DNA of 33,295 nucleotides from the NCBI GenBank assembly GCA_002423125.1, contig DIUW01000025.1:1-33295 (forward strand), read 5' to 3'. Shown one piece after another: positions 26,776 through 33,295 of the stretch (its first letter is position 1; each line of letters starts with the position of its first letter). Both the position numbers and the translations under genes were made by a program. The notes below the pieces were generated by a model. It was not told the DNA's origin. It saw nothing but the letters and a program-made list of their open reading frames with translations, and searched no databases. Origin of the DNA: Legionellaceae bacterium UBA6148 (lineage in GTDB: Bacteria; Pseudomonadota; Gammaproteobacteria; Legionellales; Legionellaceae).

Positions 26776-27333
26776 ATGCGCATCTTAGAGACTAAACGAC
26801 TTATTTTAAGGACATGGGAAGCCTGTGATATTGACACTATGTTTGCTGTTGACTGCGATCCAAAAGTTCGTGAATATTTACCAGGTGTTGCTACACTTGA
26901 AGCAACTGCCATCAATATCCAACGTTTTATCAAGCATCAACAAGACCTCGGGTATTCATTATATGCAGTTGAACTCAAATCAACCTATGAAATGATAGGG
27001 TTCTTAGGACTAATGACACCTTCTTTTGATGCACACTTTACCCCTGCCATTGAAATTGGTTGGCGGCTTGCATCAAGTCATTGGAATCAAGGATATGCTA
27101 CAGAAGGTGCTAAAGCAGTACTGCTTTATGCTTTTACAGAACTGGGGCTAGACGAGGTGGTATCATTTACCGCGGTCAATAATATCGCATCTCGCAAAGT
27201 TATGGAAAAAATTGGTCTCAAACATAACTCGACAGATGATTTTGACCATCCAAAACTTGCTAACGATAGTCCCCTGCTACGGCATGTACTTTACCGATTA
27301 ATCAAGAGTAATTTTTTTACATTATGTAGTTAG
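26776..27333 (+). CDS. GNAT N-acetyltransferase (RimJ/RimL type)
   Basis: This 185-residue protein has the RimJ/RimL beginning LETKRLILRTWEACD and the acetyl-CoA motif IGWRLASSHWNQGYATEGAKA (broken here as motif A: HWNQGYATEGAKAVL), followed by AVNNIASRKVMEKIGL. These enzymes acetylate N-termini of proteins or small amines. It lies 24 bp after the phosphotransferase gene. It is distinct from the second GNAT at 28699 and only partly similar to it. Confidence 0.9.
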   Translation: MRILETKRLILRTWEACDIDTMFAVDCDPKVREYLPGVATLEATAINIQRFIKHQQDLGYSLYAVELKSTYEMIGFLGLMTPSFDAHFTPAIEIGWRLASSHWNQGYATEGAKAVLLYAFTELGLDEVVSFTAVNNIASRKVMEKIGLKHNSTDDFDHPKLANDSPLLRHVLYRLIKSNFFTLCS

Positions 27334-27416
27334 CCAATCGCAACATTAAGAATTTTCATCAAGGTTGATTGTATACATTTCAGATTAATCAATCACCACC
27401 GAAAAAAATTTAAAAA

Positions 27417-27995
27417 CTACGGTGACAAGCATTGTTTTACCCAAGTGTCTCCGCTTTTTTGATACTCTAAAACATCAGATAATTCATCCAAACGATAGCT
27501 ATAAAAGACAAATCGCTGAGGTCTAACATACACCCCATAATAATGTTCACTCACCGGAATAGCCTGATCTTTGTAACGAGACTCCACCTCTCTTTTTTTA
27601 TTCTCTAAAATTTGCTTATCAAGAATAGGCTGTCCAGAAGTTGCTGCATAGCTATTAAATCGAATTTGCGCCCAAGTAGGATAGGTATTCCAATACCGCT
27701 CATTCTCAGCTTCTGACAAAAACTCTGCGGGGCCTTCAATAATCACTTCTCTGGCAAATCGCTCAAACCAAAATGTTAGCGTCACGTTTGGGCATGCGGT
27801 TATTTCTTCAACTTTACGTGAGCCCTTCTGTGTGAAAAAAATTAATCTATCTGGTTGTACTTCGCGAATTGCAACAACACGTCCATGAGGATGATCATTT
27901 ATACCCATAGTCGACAAGATAGCGTGTTGAGAGTGCTTTGCGCCCGCCGTACACTCGTCATTCAGCCACGACATTAATATTTCCATGGGTTGCAT
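27417..27995 (-). CDS. Pyridoxamine 5'-phosphate oxidase-like flavoenzyme
   Basis: The 192-residue protein has the PNPOx split-barrel: GRVVAIREVQPDRLIFFTQ with FMN contacts QKGSRKVEE, then VTLTFWFERFAREVIIEG and a C-terminal dimerisation segment with FVFYSYRLDE and a final CLSP. Compared with PdxH (218 in E. coli) it is shorter, and the active-site RxHDR of PdxH reads YRLDEL, so true PLP synthesis is doubtful. It could be a flavin-dependent reductase or detoxifier. Its ATG overlaps the CatB-like stop (TAATG), so the two are coupled in one operon. Confidence 0.85.
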   Translation of the reverse strand: MQPMEILMSWLNDECTAGAKHSQHAILSTMGINDHPHGRVVAIREVQPDRLIFFTQKGSRKVEEITACPNVTLTFWFERFAREVIIEGPAEFLSEAENERYWNTYPTWAQIRFNSYAATSGQPILDKQILENKKREVESRYKDQAIPVSEHYYGVYVRPQRFVFYSYRLDELSDVLEYQKSGDTWVKQCLSP

Positions 27996-28615
27996 TATAA
28001 TAACTTCTCCAACTCGGCCTTATCACCATTCATAATATGCAATACATGTTCTGAAATTATCTCAATCGGCCAACTCCACCATTGCAGCTTCAGTAAAAAA
28101 TCAATGGTTGGATCATCAAAGCGCTTGCGGATGACTTGTGCAGGATTACCACCAACAATTTCATAAGGTGCAACATCTTTAGTAACCACTGCCCTGGTGC
28201 CAATAATTGCACCATCTCCAATACTTACACCTGGCATAATAGTCGCATCATAACCAATCCAAACATCATTCCCTATGACCGTATCTTTTTTACGATTAGG
28301 CGTAAATGGTACTTGTTGCCAACAGGACTGAAAAATAACAAACGGAAAAGAAGAAAAACCACCTAAATCATGGTTACCGCCATTCATGACAAACTTCACA
28401 TTCGTTGCAATTTGGCAAAACTTCCCAATAATCAGCTTGTCACCAATAAAATCAAAATGATAGAGTACATTTTTTTCAAAATTATGCACATCAACTGGAT
28501 CGTCATAATAAGTAAACTCACCCACAATGATATTGGGGTTTTGGATAATATTTTTCAAAAAAACTGTGCGCTCTGAACCAGGAATAGGATATAACTCATT
28601 AGGATTTGGATGCAT
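27995..28615 (-). CDS. CatB-type (xenobiotic) acetyltransferase
   Basis: This 206-residue left-handed beta-helix acetyltransferase matches the XAT/CatB family strongly: GKFCQIATNVKFVMNGGNHD with the catalytic His of the NH motif, then SSFPFVIF, and hexapeptide repeats GNDVWIGYDATIMPGVSIG and TRAVVTKDVAPYEIVGGNPA. The C-terminus has the family WWSWPIEII. CatB enzymes acetylate chloramphenicol; VatA-like members act on streptogramins. Which substrate is used here is not readable. No integron attC site was seen. It forms an operon with the PNPOx-like gene. Confidence 0.93.
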   Translation of the reverse strand: MHPNPNELYPIPGSERTVFLKNIIQNPNIIVGEFTYYDDPVDVHNFEKNVLYHFDFIGDKLIIGKFCQIATNVKFVMNGGNHDLGGFSSFPFVIFQSCWQQVPFTPNRKKDTVIGNDVWIGYDATIMPGVSIGDGAIIGTRAVVTKDVAPYEIVGGNPAQVIRKRFDDPTIDFLLKLQWWSWPIEIISEHVLHIMNGDKAELEKLL

Positions 28616-28698
28616 ATAATAGTTGCCTTTATATAAATTTTAACTCTACCCGCACCCCATTAGGGACAGGTGACATGATCTAAACGCTTAATCCCTAT

Positions 28699-29256
28699 TT
28701 AAAGTCCCTCTGCATCAAAACGCACAAAAATACAATCATCCGCCGGTTGCTTTGACAAACAATCCACACGATATTTTTTTAATGTCGCTTCAAGAACAAA
28801 GCCACATTTTTCAGCAATACGTCTACTCGCATAATTATCTGCCTGCATCACGACTTGCACTCTTACGGCGCTAAATGATTCAAAGGCAAATTTTGTCAAT
28901 GCGCTTACTGCCTCTGTAGCAAAACCTAAACCCGTGTGTTGGCTATCCAACCAATAACCAATTTCATACATCGGTACCAGCGGATTACTTCGTTCATTAA
29001 AACCACTAGCACCAATGATTTGATTGGATGCTTTATGAAAAATAACCATTGGAAAATCTTTGGCCTGCTCATTTGACCAATTCGCCATCCCTTCTTTAAC
29101 AAAGCGCATGGTACGCTCAATGCTTGGATCGGTTGCCCAAGGCATCCATCGTTGCAATGCAGATAATGATCGGTTAATGGCTTCATTCAATGGTGTTTCA
29201 TCACCCAATTGAGGGGGACGTAAAATAAGTCGTTCAGTTTCAATCACTGGATACAT
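28699..29256 (-). CDS. GNAT N-acetyltransferase (RimJ/RimL type), second copy
   Basis: This 185-residue protein has the beginning VIETERLILRPPQLGDETPL, the acyl-CoA region YEIGYWLDSQHTGLGFATEA, and VQVVMQADNYASRRIAEKCGF. It is a RimJ/RimL-type acetyltransferase for protein N-termini or small amines. The ribosome site AGGAGTCC precedes the ATG. It starts 13 bp after the dtd stop, so it is likely part of the yhcG-int-dtd transcript. Confidence 0.9.
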   Translation of the reverse strand: MYPVIETERLILRPPQLGDETPLNEAINRSLSALQRWMPWATDPSIERTMRFVKEGMANWSNEQAKDFPMVIFHKASNQIIGASGFNERSNPLVPMYEIGYWLDSQHTGLGFATEAVSALTKFAFESFSAVRVQVVMQADNYASRRIAEKCGFVLEATLKKYRVDCLSKQPADDCIFVRFDAEGL

Positions 29257-29269
29257 TAAGGACTCCTCT

Positions 29270-29710
29270 TTACACTTGCAACATAAACGTCACTGGCCCA
29301 TCGTTACATAAACTGATTTGCATATAAGCACCAAAACAACCGCTGGCTATCGCTATATCGTGTTGTTTTTTGGCATACTCTACCAAATATTCAAATAGTT
29401 GCTTTCCTTCTTGTGGTGGCATACCCGTTGAAAAGCCAGGACGCGTGCCTTTAGCTGTTTCAGCTACTAGCGTAAACTGTGGAACAAGCAACAATTCGCC
29501 TCGTATATCTTTCAAACTGAGATTCATTTTCCCATGAGCATCTGGAAAAATCCGATAATTTATTATTTTATTAAATAATTTATCCGCTTCTTTTTCAGTA
29601 TCCGTTTTCTCGATGCCAATTAAAGCCAGAATACCTTTTTTGATGATACCAATAGCAACGGTATCAACACATACCTCAGCCTGAGTCACCAATTGAATGA
29701 CACTTATCAT
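29270..29710 (-). CDS. dtd: D-aminoacyl-tRNA deacylase (DTD)
   Basis: This is a 146-residue protein (family norm about 145) from ATG 29710; the open frame upstream lies in the integrase gene. It removes D-amino acids and glycine mischarged on tRNA. Signatures are LLVPQFTL (the usual SQFTL motif, with Pro for Ser), KGTRPGFS and the C-terminal NDGPVTFMLQV, which carries the cross-subunit Gly-cisPro. Its ATG overlaps the integrase stop (ATGA). It is usually a chromosomal housekeeping gene; in this place it is cargo of the ICE. Confidence 0.93.
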   Translation of the reverse strand: MISVIQLVTQAEVCVDTVAIGIIKKGILALIGIEKTDTEKEADKLFNKIINYRIFPDAHGKMNLSLKDIRGELLLVPQFTLVAETAKGTRPGFSTGMPPQEGKQLFEYLVEYAKKQHDIAIASGCFGAYMQISLCNDGPVTFMLQV

Positions 29711-30939
29711 GAGACCAATCCCTGCCTCGACCAATCAATTTTTCTAACCGCATTCACTTTATGTTCGGGCGCTAAATGCGAATATCTCAGCGTCATTTTA
29801 ATATCAGAATGCCCCAGCAGCTCTCGAACAGTATTCAGATCAACACCAGCCATAACCAATTTACTAGCAAAATGGTGCCGCAAATCATGCCAACGAAACT
29901 GCGTGATCTGTGCATTTTTTAAAACTGAAGACCAGGAGCGTTTAATGTTGTTAAATGGCTTGTTATTTTTACTAGGGAATACCAACCCTTCTTTAAGTGC
30001 ACTTTTATGATAAAGCCGTTGTATAACATGCATGCCCTCATCATTTAATGGAAGAAAACGAGAGCTACTATTTTTGGTGATGCCACCCGCCAAAATAAGC
30101 GAACCCTCTGATAAATTCACCATATCCCAATTCAAGTGAAATAGCTCCCCTTGGCGTAAACCCGTATTGATGGAAAGCAAAACCATTGGCATCACGTGAT
30201 CACAAAAATCATCATCAGAAAACTCTGGCGATAAAGCGTATTTACGATCCGCTCGCCATTGATTGGCATTGATTCTCTCTTGTTTTAATTGATGCTCTCG
30301 CTCTAATAAGACTTGGCGCAATCGCATTTCTTCTTCTACTGATAAATAGCGCACTTTAGGAGAGCGATCTATTTTAGACAGTTTTAAATTTTTCAAAGGA
30401 CTTTCTTGTATAAATCCCCACTCTGTGGCTTTTGTCATCACGGATTTCAATGTGCCAATATCTCGATTAAGCGTTGCATTGGATATACCATCATTGATAC
30501 GTTTGCTGCGCCACTGCTCAATAATAGCAGGGGTAATTTCTGTGAGTGGCTTTGGGAATAGTTTACTAAAACAATGAATCAGTGAGGCAATCGTTTTATT
30601 TCCCCTTTTATGGTGGGCCATAACCCAGGGCTTAAACTCATTTTCAATAAATTCTTGTAGCGTTTTTGGTTTGTTAATTCCTTTCTGAGCAGTCGGTTCA
30701 ATACCTTTATTAATATTGCTCAGTACTTCCATTGCTTTTTCTCGTGCCTGCGCAGCAGTAATGACCCCTACCTTACCCAAGTTAATACGACGCCCTCTTT
30801 TATATTGGCAAATATAACTCATACTTCCCGAAGGGTGCACCCGTATTAAAAATCCCTTTAGATTTAGATCCCTGACATCATAGACTTTTTCAGCTGGAAG
30901 CAATGTCTTGATTAAGGAATTACTGATTTTTGCTTGCAT
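29707..30939 (-). CDS. int: Tyrosine recombinase (ICE integrase, P4-like)
   Basis: This is a 410-residue protein. I take the second of two adjacent ATGs (30939), six bases after GAGG; 30942 is possible. It has an N-terminal arm-binding domain (FLIRVHPSGSMSYICQY and AREKAMEVL), a core-binding SAM-like domain (about 95-185) and the catalytic domain. Catalytic residues seen: Arg in NTGLRQGEL (near 260), HDLRHHF (near 351), GHSDI (near 376) and the nucleophile Tyr in LRYSHL (near 385). It integrates the element at the tRNA-Arg 3' end next door. It overlaps yhcG upstream and dtd downstream. Confidence 0.95.
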   Translation of the reverse strand: MQAKISNSLIKTLLPAEKVYDVRDLNLKGFLIRVHPSGSMSYICQYKRGRRINLGKVGVITAAQAREKAMEVLSNINKGIEPTAQKGINKPKTLQEFIENEFKPWVMAHHKRGNKTIASLIHCFSKLFPKPLTEITPAIIEQWRSKRINDGISNATLNRDIGTLKSVMTKATEWGFIQESPLKNLKLSKIDRSPKVRYLSVEEEMRLRQVLLEREHQLKQERINANQWRADRKYALSPEFSDDDFCDHVMPMVLLSINTGLRQGELFHLNWDMVNLSEGSLILAGGITKNSSSRFLPLNDEGMHVIQRLYHKSALKEGLVFPSKNNKPFNNIKRSWSSVLKNAQITQFRWHDLRHHFASKLVMAGVDLNTVRELLGHSDIKMTLRYSHLAPEHKVNAVRKIDWSRQGLVS

Positions 30940-32023
30940 CATCGTCCTCAGTCATTTTTATTTCCTGTGTATATGCACTAAGTTCGGTTTCTATTTCCTC
31001 TGTAGTAGGTAAAATATGATTCAGTTTTTCGGGCAATGATTTATTTAACTCATACTCAACAATCCCCATGGGACTATCGACTCGTCTTAACGCATACTCT
31101 GCTATGACTTTATCCTTTTTTTCACACAGTAATAATCCGATAGTTGGACCATCTTCAGGCATTTTTAATTGCTCATCCACCGCTGAAAGATAAAAATTCA
31201 ACTGCCCGGTGTCTTGCGGGCTGAAGTCTCCTCTCTTGAGCTCGACGACCACGTAAAGATGAAGCTTGGTGTTGTACATTAATAAATCTATTTCAAACCT
31301 TTTGTCTGAAACATAAAGAGGATATCTAGTGCCATATAGAGCGAACCCCTGACCTAACTCCATGAGAAATTCTTTAACATGAATCAACAGGCCATCTTGT
31401 ATATCTTTCTCATGCGCGTCATTACCCACCGATAGAAAGTGAAATTTATAAGGGTCCTTAATCATTTCTTGAGCCAGTTGAGACTGAGGTGACGGGAGTC
31501 TATCTTTAAAGTTGGTTGTTTTATGTTCCAGCTTTGATTGTCGGCTAAAAAGATCGCTTTTTATTTGTGCTTGAAGCTCTCGATAAGGCCATTCATTTTC
31601 TATTGTTTGTTGGGCATACCATTGTTTCTCACTAAGGGCTTCAGGCAAAAATGCTTGAATAAGTACAACATGATGAGTCCATGTTAATTGTGCAGGCAAT
31701 GCCTGCACAAATTCAAAAGTTGAATAATGGATAGCAAATTGGCGCATATTATATAGGTTTCTCCTAGAAAAACCTTCTGTATTAGGAAAGCTATGACGTA
31801 AGTCCTGCGCTAATACTTCAAATAATTTATTACCCCATTTGGCCTCTTCTTGAGATACAAGAATCAGTTTACCAATATCCCAATAAAATTGAATAAGCTC
31901 ATGGTTAACAACTATTGCCGCTCTAAGTTGTGCTTTTTTCAGCCTTATTTTAATTTCATCTAAAAGATTTTTGTAGTCTTTATCTAAATGAAACTGGTAA
32001 GATCCTTCTTTGATATCTTTCAT
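30920..32023 (-). CDS. DUF1016/YhcG-family PD-(D/E)XK nuclease-like protein
   Basis: The 367-residue protein has the N-terminal DUF1016 domain (about 15-165: HELIQFYWDIGKLI, then SRRNLYNMRQFA) and a C-terminal PD-(D/E)XK domain (about 205-335). The metal site is visible as FEIDLLMY (Asp near 245) and VVVELKRGDF (Glu-Leu-Lys near 260). These proteins are common in mobile elements. Members may take part in DNA processing or defence; the role is not settled. It lies upstream of int, overlapping it by about 20 bp, in the direction of transcription. Confidence 0.9.
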   Translation of the reverse strand: MKDIKEGSYQFHLDKDYKNLLDEIKIRLKKAQLRAAIVVNHELIQFYWDIGKLILVSQEEAKWGNKLFEVLAQDLRHSFPNTEGFSRRNLYNMRQFAIHYSTFEFVQALPAQLTWTHHVVLIQAFLPEALSEKQWYAQQTIENEWPYRELQAQIKSDLFSRQSKLEHKTTNFKDRLPSPQSQLAQEMIKDPYKFHFLSVGNDAHEKDIQDGLLIHVKEFLMELGQGFALYGTRYPLYVSDKRFEIDLLMYNTKLHLYVVVELKRGDFSPQDTGQLNFYLSAVDEQLKMPEDGPTIGLLLCEKKDKVIAEYALRRVDSPMGIVEYELNKSLPEKLNHILPTTEEIETELSAYTQEIKMTEDDDASKNQ

Positions 32024-32046
32024 CTGAACGCCGCCTTATTGAGAAA

Positions 32047-32081
32047 TTTAATTAAGCACTAAAACTCCTAGCTTAATTAAA
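32047..32081. repeat. Perfect 11-bp inverted repeat upstream of yhcG
   Basis: TTTAATTAAGC (32047-32057) and GCTTAATTAAA (32071-32081) with a 13-bp spacer. It lies 24 bp upstream of the yhcG start, between the gene and the att site. It may be an operator of the yhcG-int operon, or a binding site for an excision factor. Without a T-run it does not look like a terminator. Confidence 0.5.
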
Positions 32082-32082
32082 C

Positions 32083-32117
32083 AGAGTGCATATAGAGTGC
32101 TAATTTATTGTAGAGTG
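32083..32117. repeat. Direct repeats AGAGTG(C), candidate integrase arm sites
   Basis: AGAGTGC occurs at 32083-32089 and 32094-32100, and AGAGTG at 32112-32117. Short direct repeats between int and the core att site are typical for arm-type integrase binding sites. The assignment is inferred from position. The 325 bp between yhcG (ends 32023) and the next gene (32349) also hold the tRNA fragment and an inverted repeat. I see no other gene there. Confidence 0.4.
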
Positions 32118-32228
32118 TAGCATGTTGATATATCTCTGTATATCACACACAACTATACAAGCCACGCACAGTATAGGTTTTTCGTTCATAGGGACACATG
32201 GAGATACACTGACAAAATATAGTATTCT

Positions 32229-32275
32229 CCCTCCTAAGGGGCAGGTCGCAAGTTCGAATCTTGCCTGGGACACCA
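32229..32275 (+). other. 3' fragment of tRNA-Arg(CCT): att site, right end of the ICE
   Basis: The piece begins at the anticodon loop CTCCTAA (32231-32237, anticodon CCT) and continues with stem GGGGC, variable loop AGGTC, T-arm GCAAG-TTCGAAT-CTTGC, acceptor strand CTGGGAC, discriminator A and CCA (32273-32275). The D-arm and 5' half are missing and the bases to the left do not fit a tRNA. The cut at the anticodon loop fits tyrosine recombinase crossover. Such fragments are the duplicated 3' end left after integration into a tRNA gene. The intact copy should be left of the window. Confidence 0.75.
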
Positions 32276-32298
32276 ATATAATCAATGATTTATAGAAA

Positions 32299-32342
32299 TG
32301 CACCCTTACAAATTAAGAGTTGCAGGGTGCTGACAGGGTGCA
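32299..32342. repeat. TGCACCCT/AGGGTGCA inverted repeat with an extra copy
   Basis: TGCACCCT at 32299-32306 is inverted to AGGGTGCA at 32335-32342, and AGGGTGC recurs at 32324-32330. It lies 24 bp after the tRNA fragment, outside the ICE by my boundary. It could be the tRNA terminator hairpin or a leftover integrase-binding motif. Function unknown. Confidence 0.35.
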
Positions 32343-32348
32343 AATTGA

Positions 32349-33043
32349 ATGTGTCAGAATGGTTGGGAATATAAAATCATAGCTTTCAGTAATAGTGTGA
32401 AACAACTTAATTGCATTCTCTTGCTCTTATTGACATCCCCCGCGCAAGCTGTGACCTGTCATCCAAAAATAAACAACCAGCTTCCGCAATATATCATCGG
32501 TTATAGAAGCCTCATTGATGAGCAATCAAAAAAGAGAACTGCTCCCACGGCTCAAGAGAGTTTCCCTGCCTTAATAAAAGGATATGAGCGAAGCGGTCAG
32601 CACGTGGTAATTTGCCTGGCTTGAATGCAACGTTTTTATCTGTATCAGAAAATCCAGGGGCTTCCTTTAATGGTGTCATATACAAATTAAGTGATCCAAA
32701 AAAGATGGAGCAGTATGACAAGAGAGAACGCGTTTACTGCAGGAGAGCATTGAGTTTAGAAGGGTTAAACGTGGTTGCCGCGATCCTTCCTACTCAAAAG
32801 CAAGTTTGGATTTATACTTCAACCAAAAAAAATCATGAATATCCAACACATGATTACCCCATTGTGCAGTCCTATGTTGATACTTTTCAATGGCCTGTGT
32901 ATTGGATAAACGATAGAATTTTTCCGCGGCGGCCTTCTTTATTTGAGCCCTATGCAGCGCAGGTAGATGTTTTATTAAAAACGCTGCTGCCAAAACAGTT
33001 TAAGAAAATAAGGTTCGAGACTTCTGTTGATACTTCGCGTTAA
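32349..33043 (+). pseudogene. Frameshifted gamma-glutamylcyclotransferase-like gene with signal peptide
   Basis: Two frames together read as one protein: 32349-32624 (signal sequence LNCILLLLLTSPAQAVTC, then YIIGYRSLIDEQSKKRTAP and KGYERSG) and 32612-33043 (PGLNATFLSVSENPGASFNGVIYKL, then YDKRERVYCRRAL). This is the order of the GGCT-like family, in which YGSL forms the substrate loop. Here YGSL reads YRSL, and a shift occurs near 32610-32624. The double damage suggests decay rather than programmed frameshifting; a sequencing error cannot be excluded. By position it belongs to the chromosome or to a neighbouring element, not to the ICE. Confidence 0.7.
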
Positions 33044-33073
33044 CAAAGCGATTTTACGGTCACGCGAAGTATC
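33029..33073. repeat. 12-bp perfect inverted repeat between convergent genes
   Basis: GATACTTCGCGT (33029-33040) and ACGCGAAGTATC (33062-33073), with a 21-bp loop. It includes the last codons of the cyclotransferase-like gene and ends 9 bp before the stop of the minus-strand excisionase-like gene. It could be a bidirectional terminator hairpin, though no T-run follows on either side. Confidence 0.5.
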
Positions 33074-33082
33074 AGTCGTTCA

Positions 33083-33295
33083 TCACGATACCTGTGCTTT
33101 ATAGCGGTGTTGGTCTAGCCACGAATCCAAATCATCTTTTAAATATCGAATTGATCGACCAATTTTAATATAATTTGGTCCCGGCGTTCGATTAACCAAT
33201 GTTCCGTTCACCCTGTCCTGAGACAGAAAAGAACGACTCATACAAATATAGTTTGCAGCCTCAGCTTCTTTATACTCGATTCCGTAGTTTTCAGC
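33083..33295 (-). CDS. AlpA/excisionase-like HTH protein, 5' end outside the window
   Basis: The last 70 codons are visible; the frame is open to the window edge. The text EAEAANYICMSRSFLS, then NYIKIGRSIRYLKDDLDSWLDQH, is the small winged HTH of AlpA/MerR-type excisionases (HTH_17), with the RIGRSIRY wing and a Trp-containing last helix. Such proteins direct excision of prophages and islands. It lies outside the ICE boundary and points away from it, suggesting a second mobile element to the right. Confidence 0.8.
   Translation of the reverse strand, partial: AENYGIEYKEAEAANYICMSRSFLSQDRVNGTLVNRTPGPNYIKIGRSIRYLKDDLDSWLDQHRYKAQVS

Noticed and set aside
27334..27416. Intrinsic terminator between the convergent GNAT and PNPOx-like genes
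   Set aside because: Only a 6-bp TGATTG/CAATCA stem with a long loop, and no properly placed T-run.
27995..28615. Integron cassette around the catB-like gene
   Set aside because: No attC-like site or integron integrase seen; the gene is in an operon with a flavoenzyme gene.
32100..32303. Minus-strand open frame of 67 codons over the tRNA fragment
   Set aside because: The segment VSQARFELATCPLGG is the reverse reading of tRNA sequence, a classic false ORF; no ribosome site or family match.
32600..32630. Programmed frameshift in the cyclotransferase-like gene
   Set aside because: No slippery run or following hairpin is evident and another key residue (YGSL glycine) is also lost, so decay is simpler.

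Overview
The window is one end of an integrative conjugative element (ICE) in a gammaproteobacterium, most likely Legionella or a close relative. The basis for this is the moderately AT-rich DNA, a compact F-type conjugation operon, and two genes upstream of the pilin gene behind a divergent phage-type repressor. That last arrangement resembles the lvrR/lvrA/lvrB control region known from Legionella ICEs. Species was not determined; it is inferred from gene content alone.

Region 1 (1-19343, all on the minus strand) is a nearly uninterrupted F-type transfer operon. In transcription order it reads traA, traL, traE, traK, traB, traV, traC, trbI, traW, traU, trbC, traN, traF, trbB, traH, traG, traD, traI. 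Many genes overlap by 4 or 8 bases. traA-L-E-K-B-V-C and traG-H build the channel and pilus. trbI, traW, traU, trbC, traF and trbB act in the periplasm on pilus assembly and disulfide chemistry. traN stabilises mating pairs. traD and traI (cut by the window edge) handle the DNA. Compared with F, I do not find traM, traY, traJ, traQ, traX, traP, traR, trbE or surface/entry exclusion genes.

Region 2 (19374-21718) is the control module. Two overlapping minus-strand genes (LvrB-like and LvrA-like by position) are divergent from a Cro/CI-type repressor whose S24 peptidase catalytic residues are substituted. A 21-bp near-palindrome lies in the 118-bp intergenic region and coincides with candidate promoters for both directions.

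Region 3 (21728-29710) is cargo, dominated by small-molecule enzymes: a short-chain dehydrogenase, a DUF6933-like protein, a YqfO-like protein, a WYL regulator with a VOC-fold protein, a GyrI-like effector-binding protein, a DJ-1/PfpI hydrolase, an APH-type phosphotransferase, two GNAT acetyltransferases, a PdxH-like flavoenzyme coupled to a CatB-type acetyltransferase, and a D-aminoacyl-tRNA deacylase. It reads as a xenobiotic or metabolite modification island.

Region 4 (29707-32275) is the integration end. It holds a tyrosine integrase overlapping both the deacylase gene and a DUF1016/YhcG-type PD-(D/E)XK nuclease gene, then repeats, then a 3' fragment of a tRNA-Arg(CCT) gene that marks the att site. 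Since the fragment is a plus-strand 3' half, the ICE lies to its left, and an intact tRNA is expected beyond the left edge of the window.

Region 5 (32276-33295) is outside the ICE: a frameshifted gamma-glutamylcyclotransferase-like gene, a 12-bp inverted repeat, and the 3' part of an AlpA/excisionase-like gene that suggests a second mobile element next door. No CRISPR array, rRNA, complete tRNA or insertion sequence was seen.
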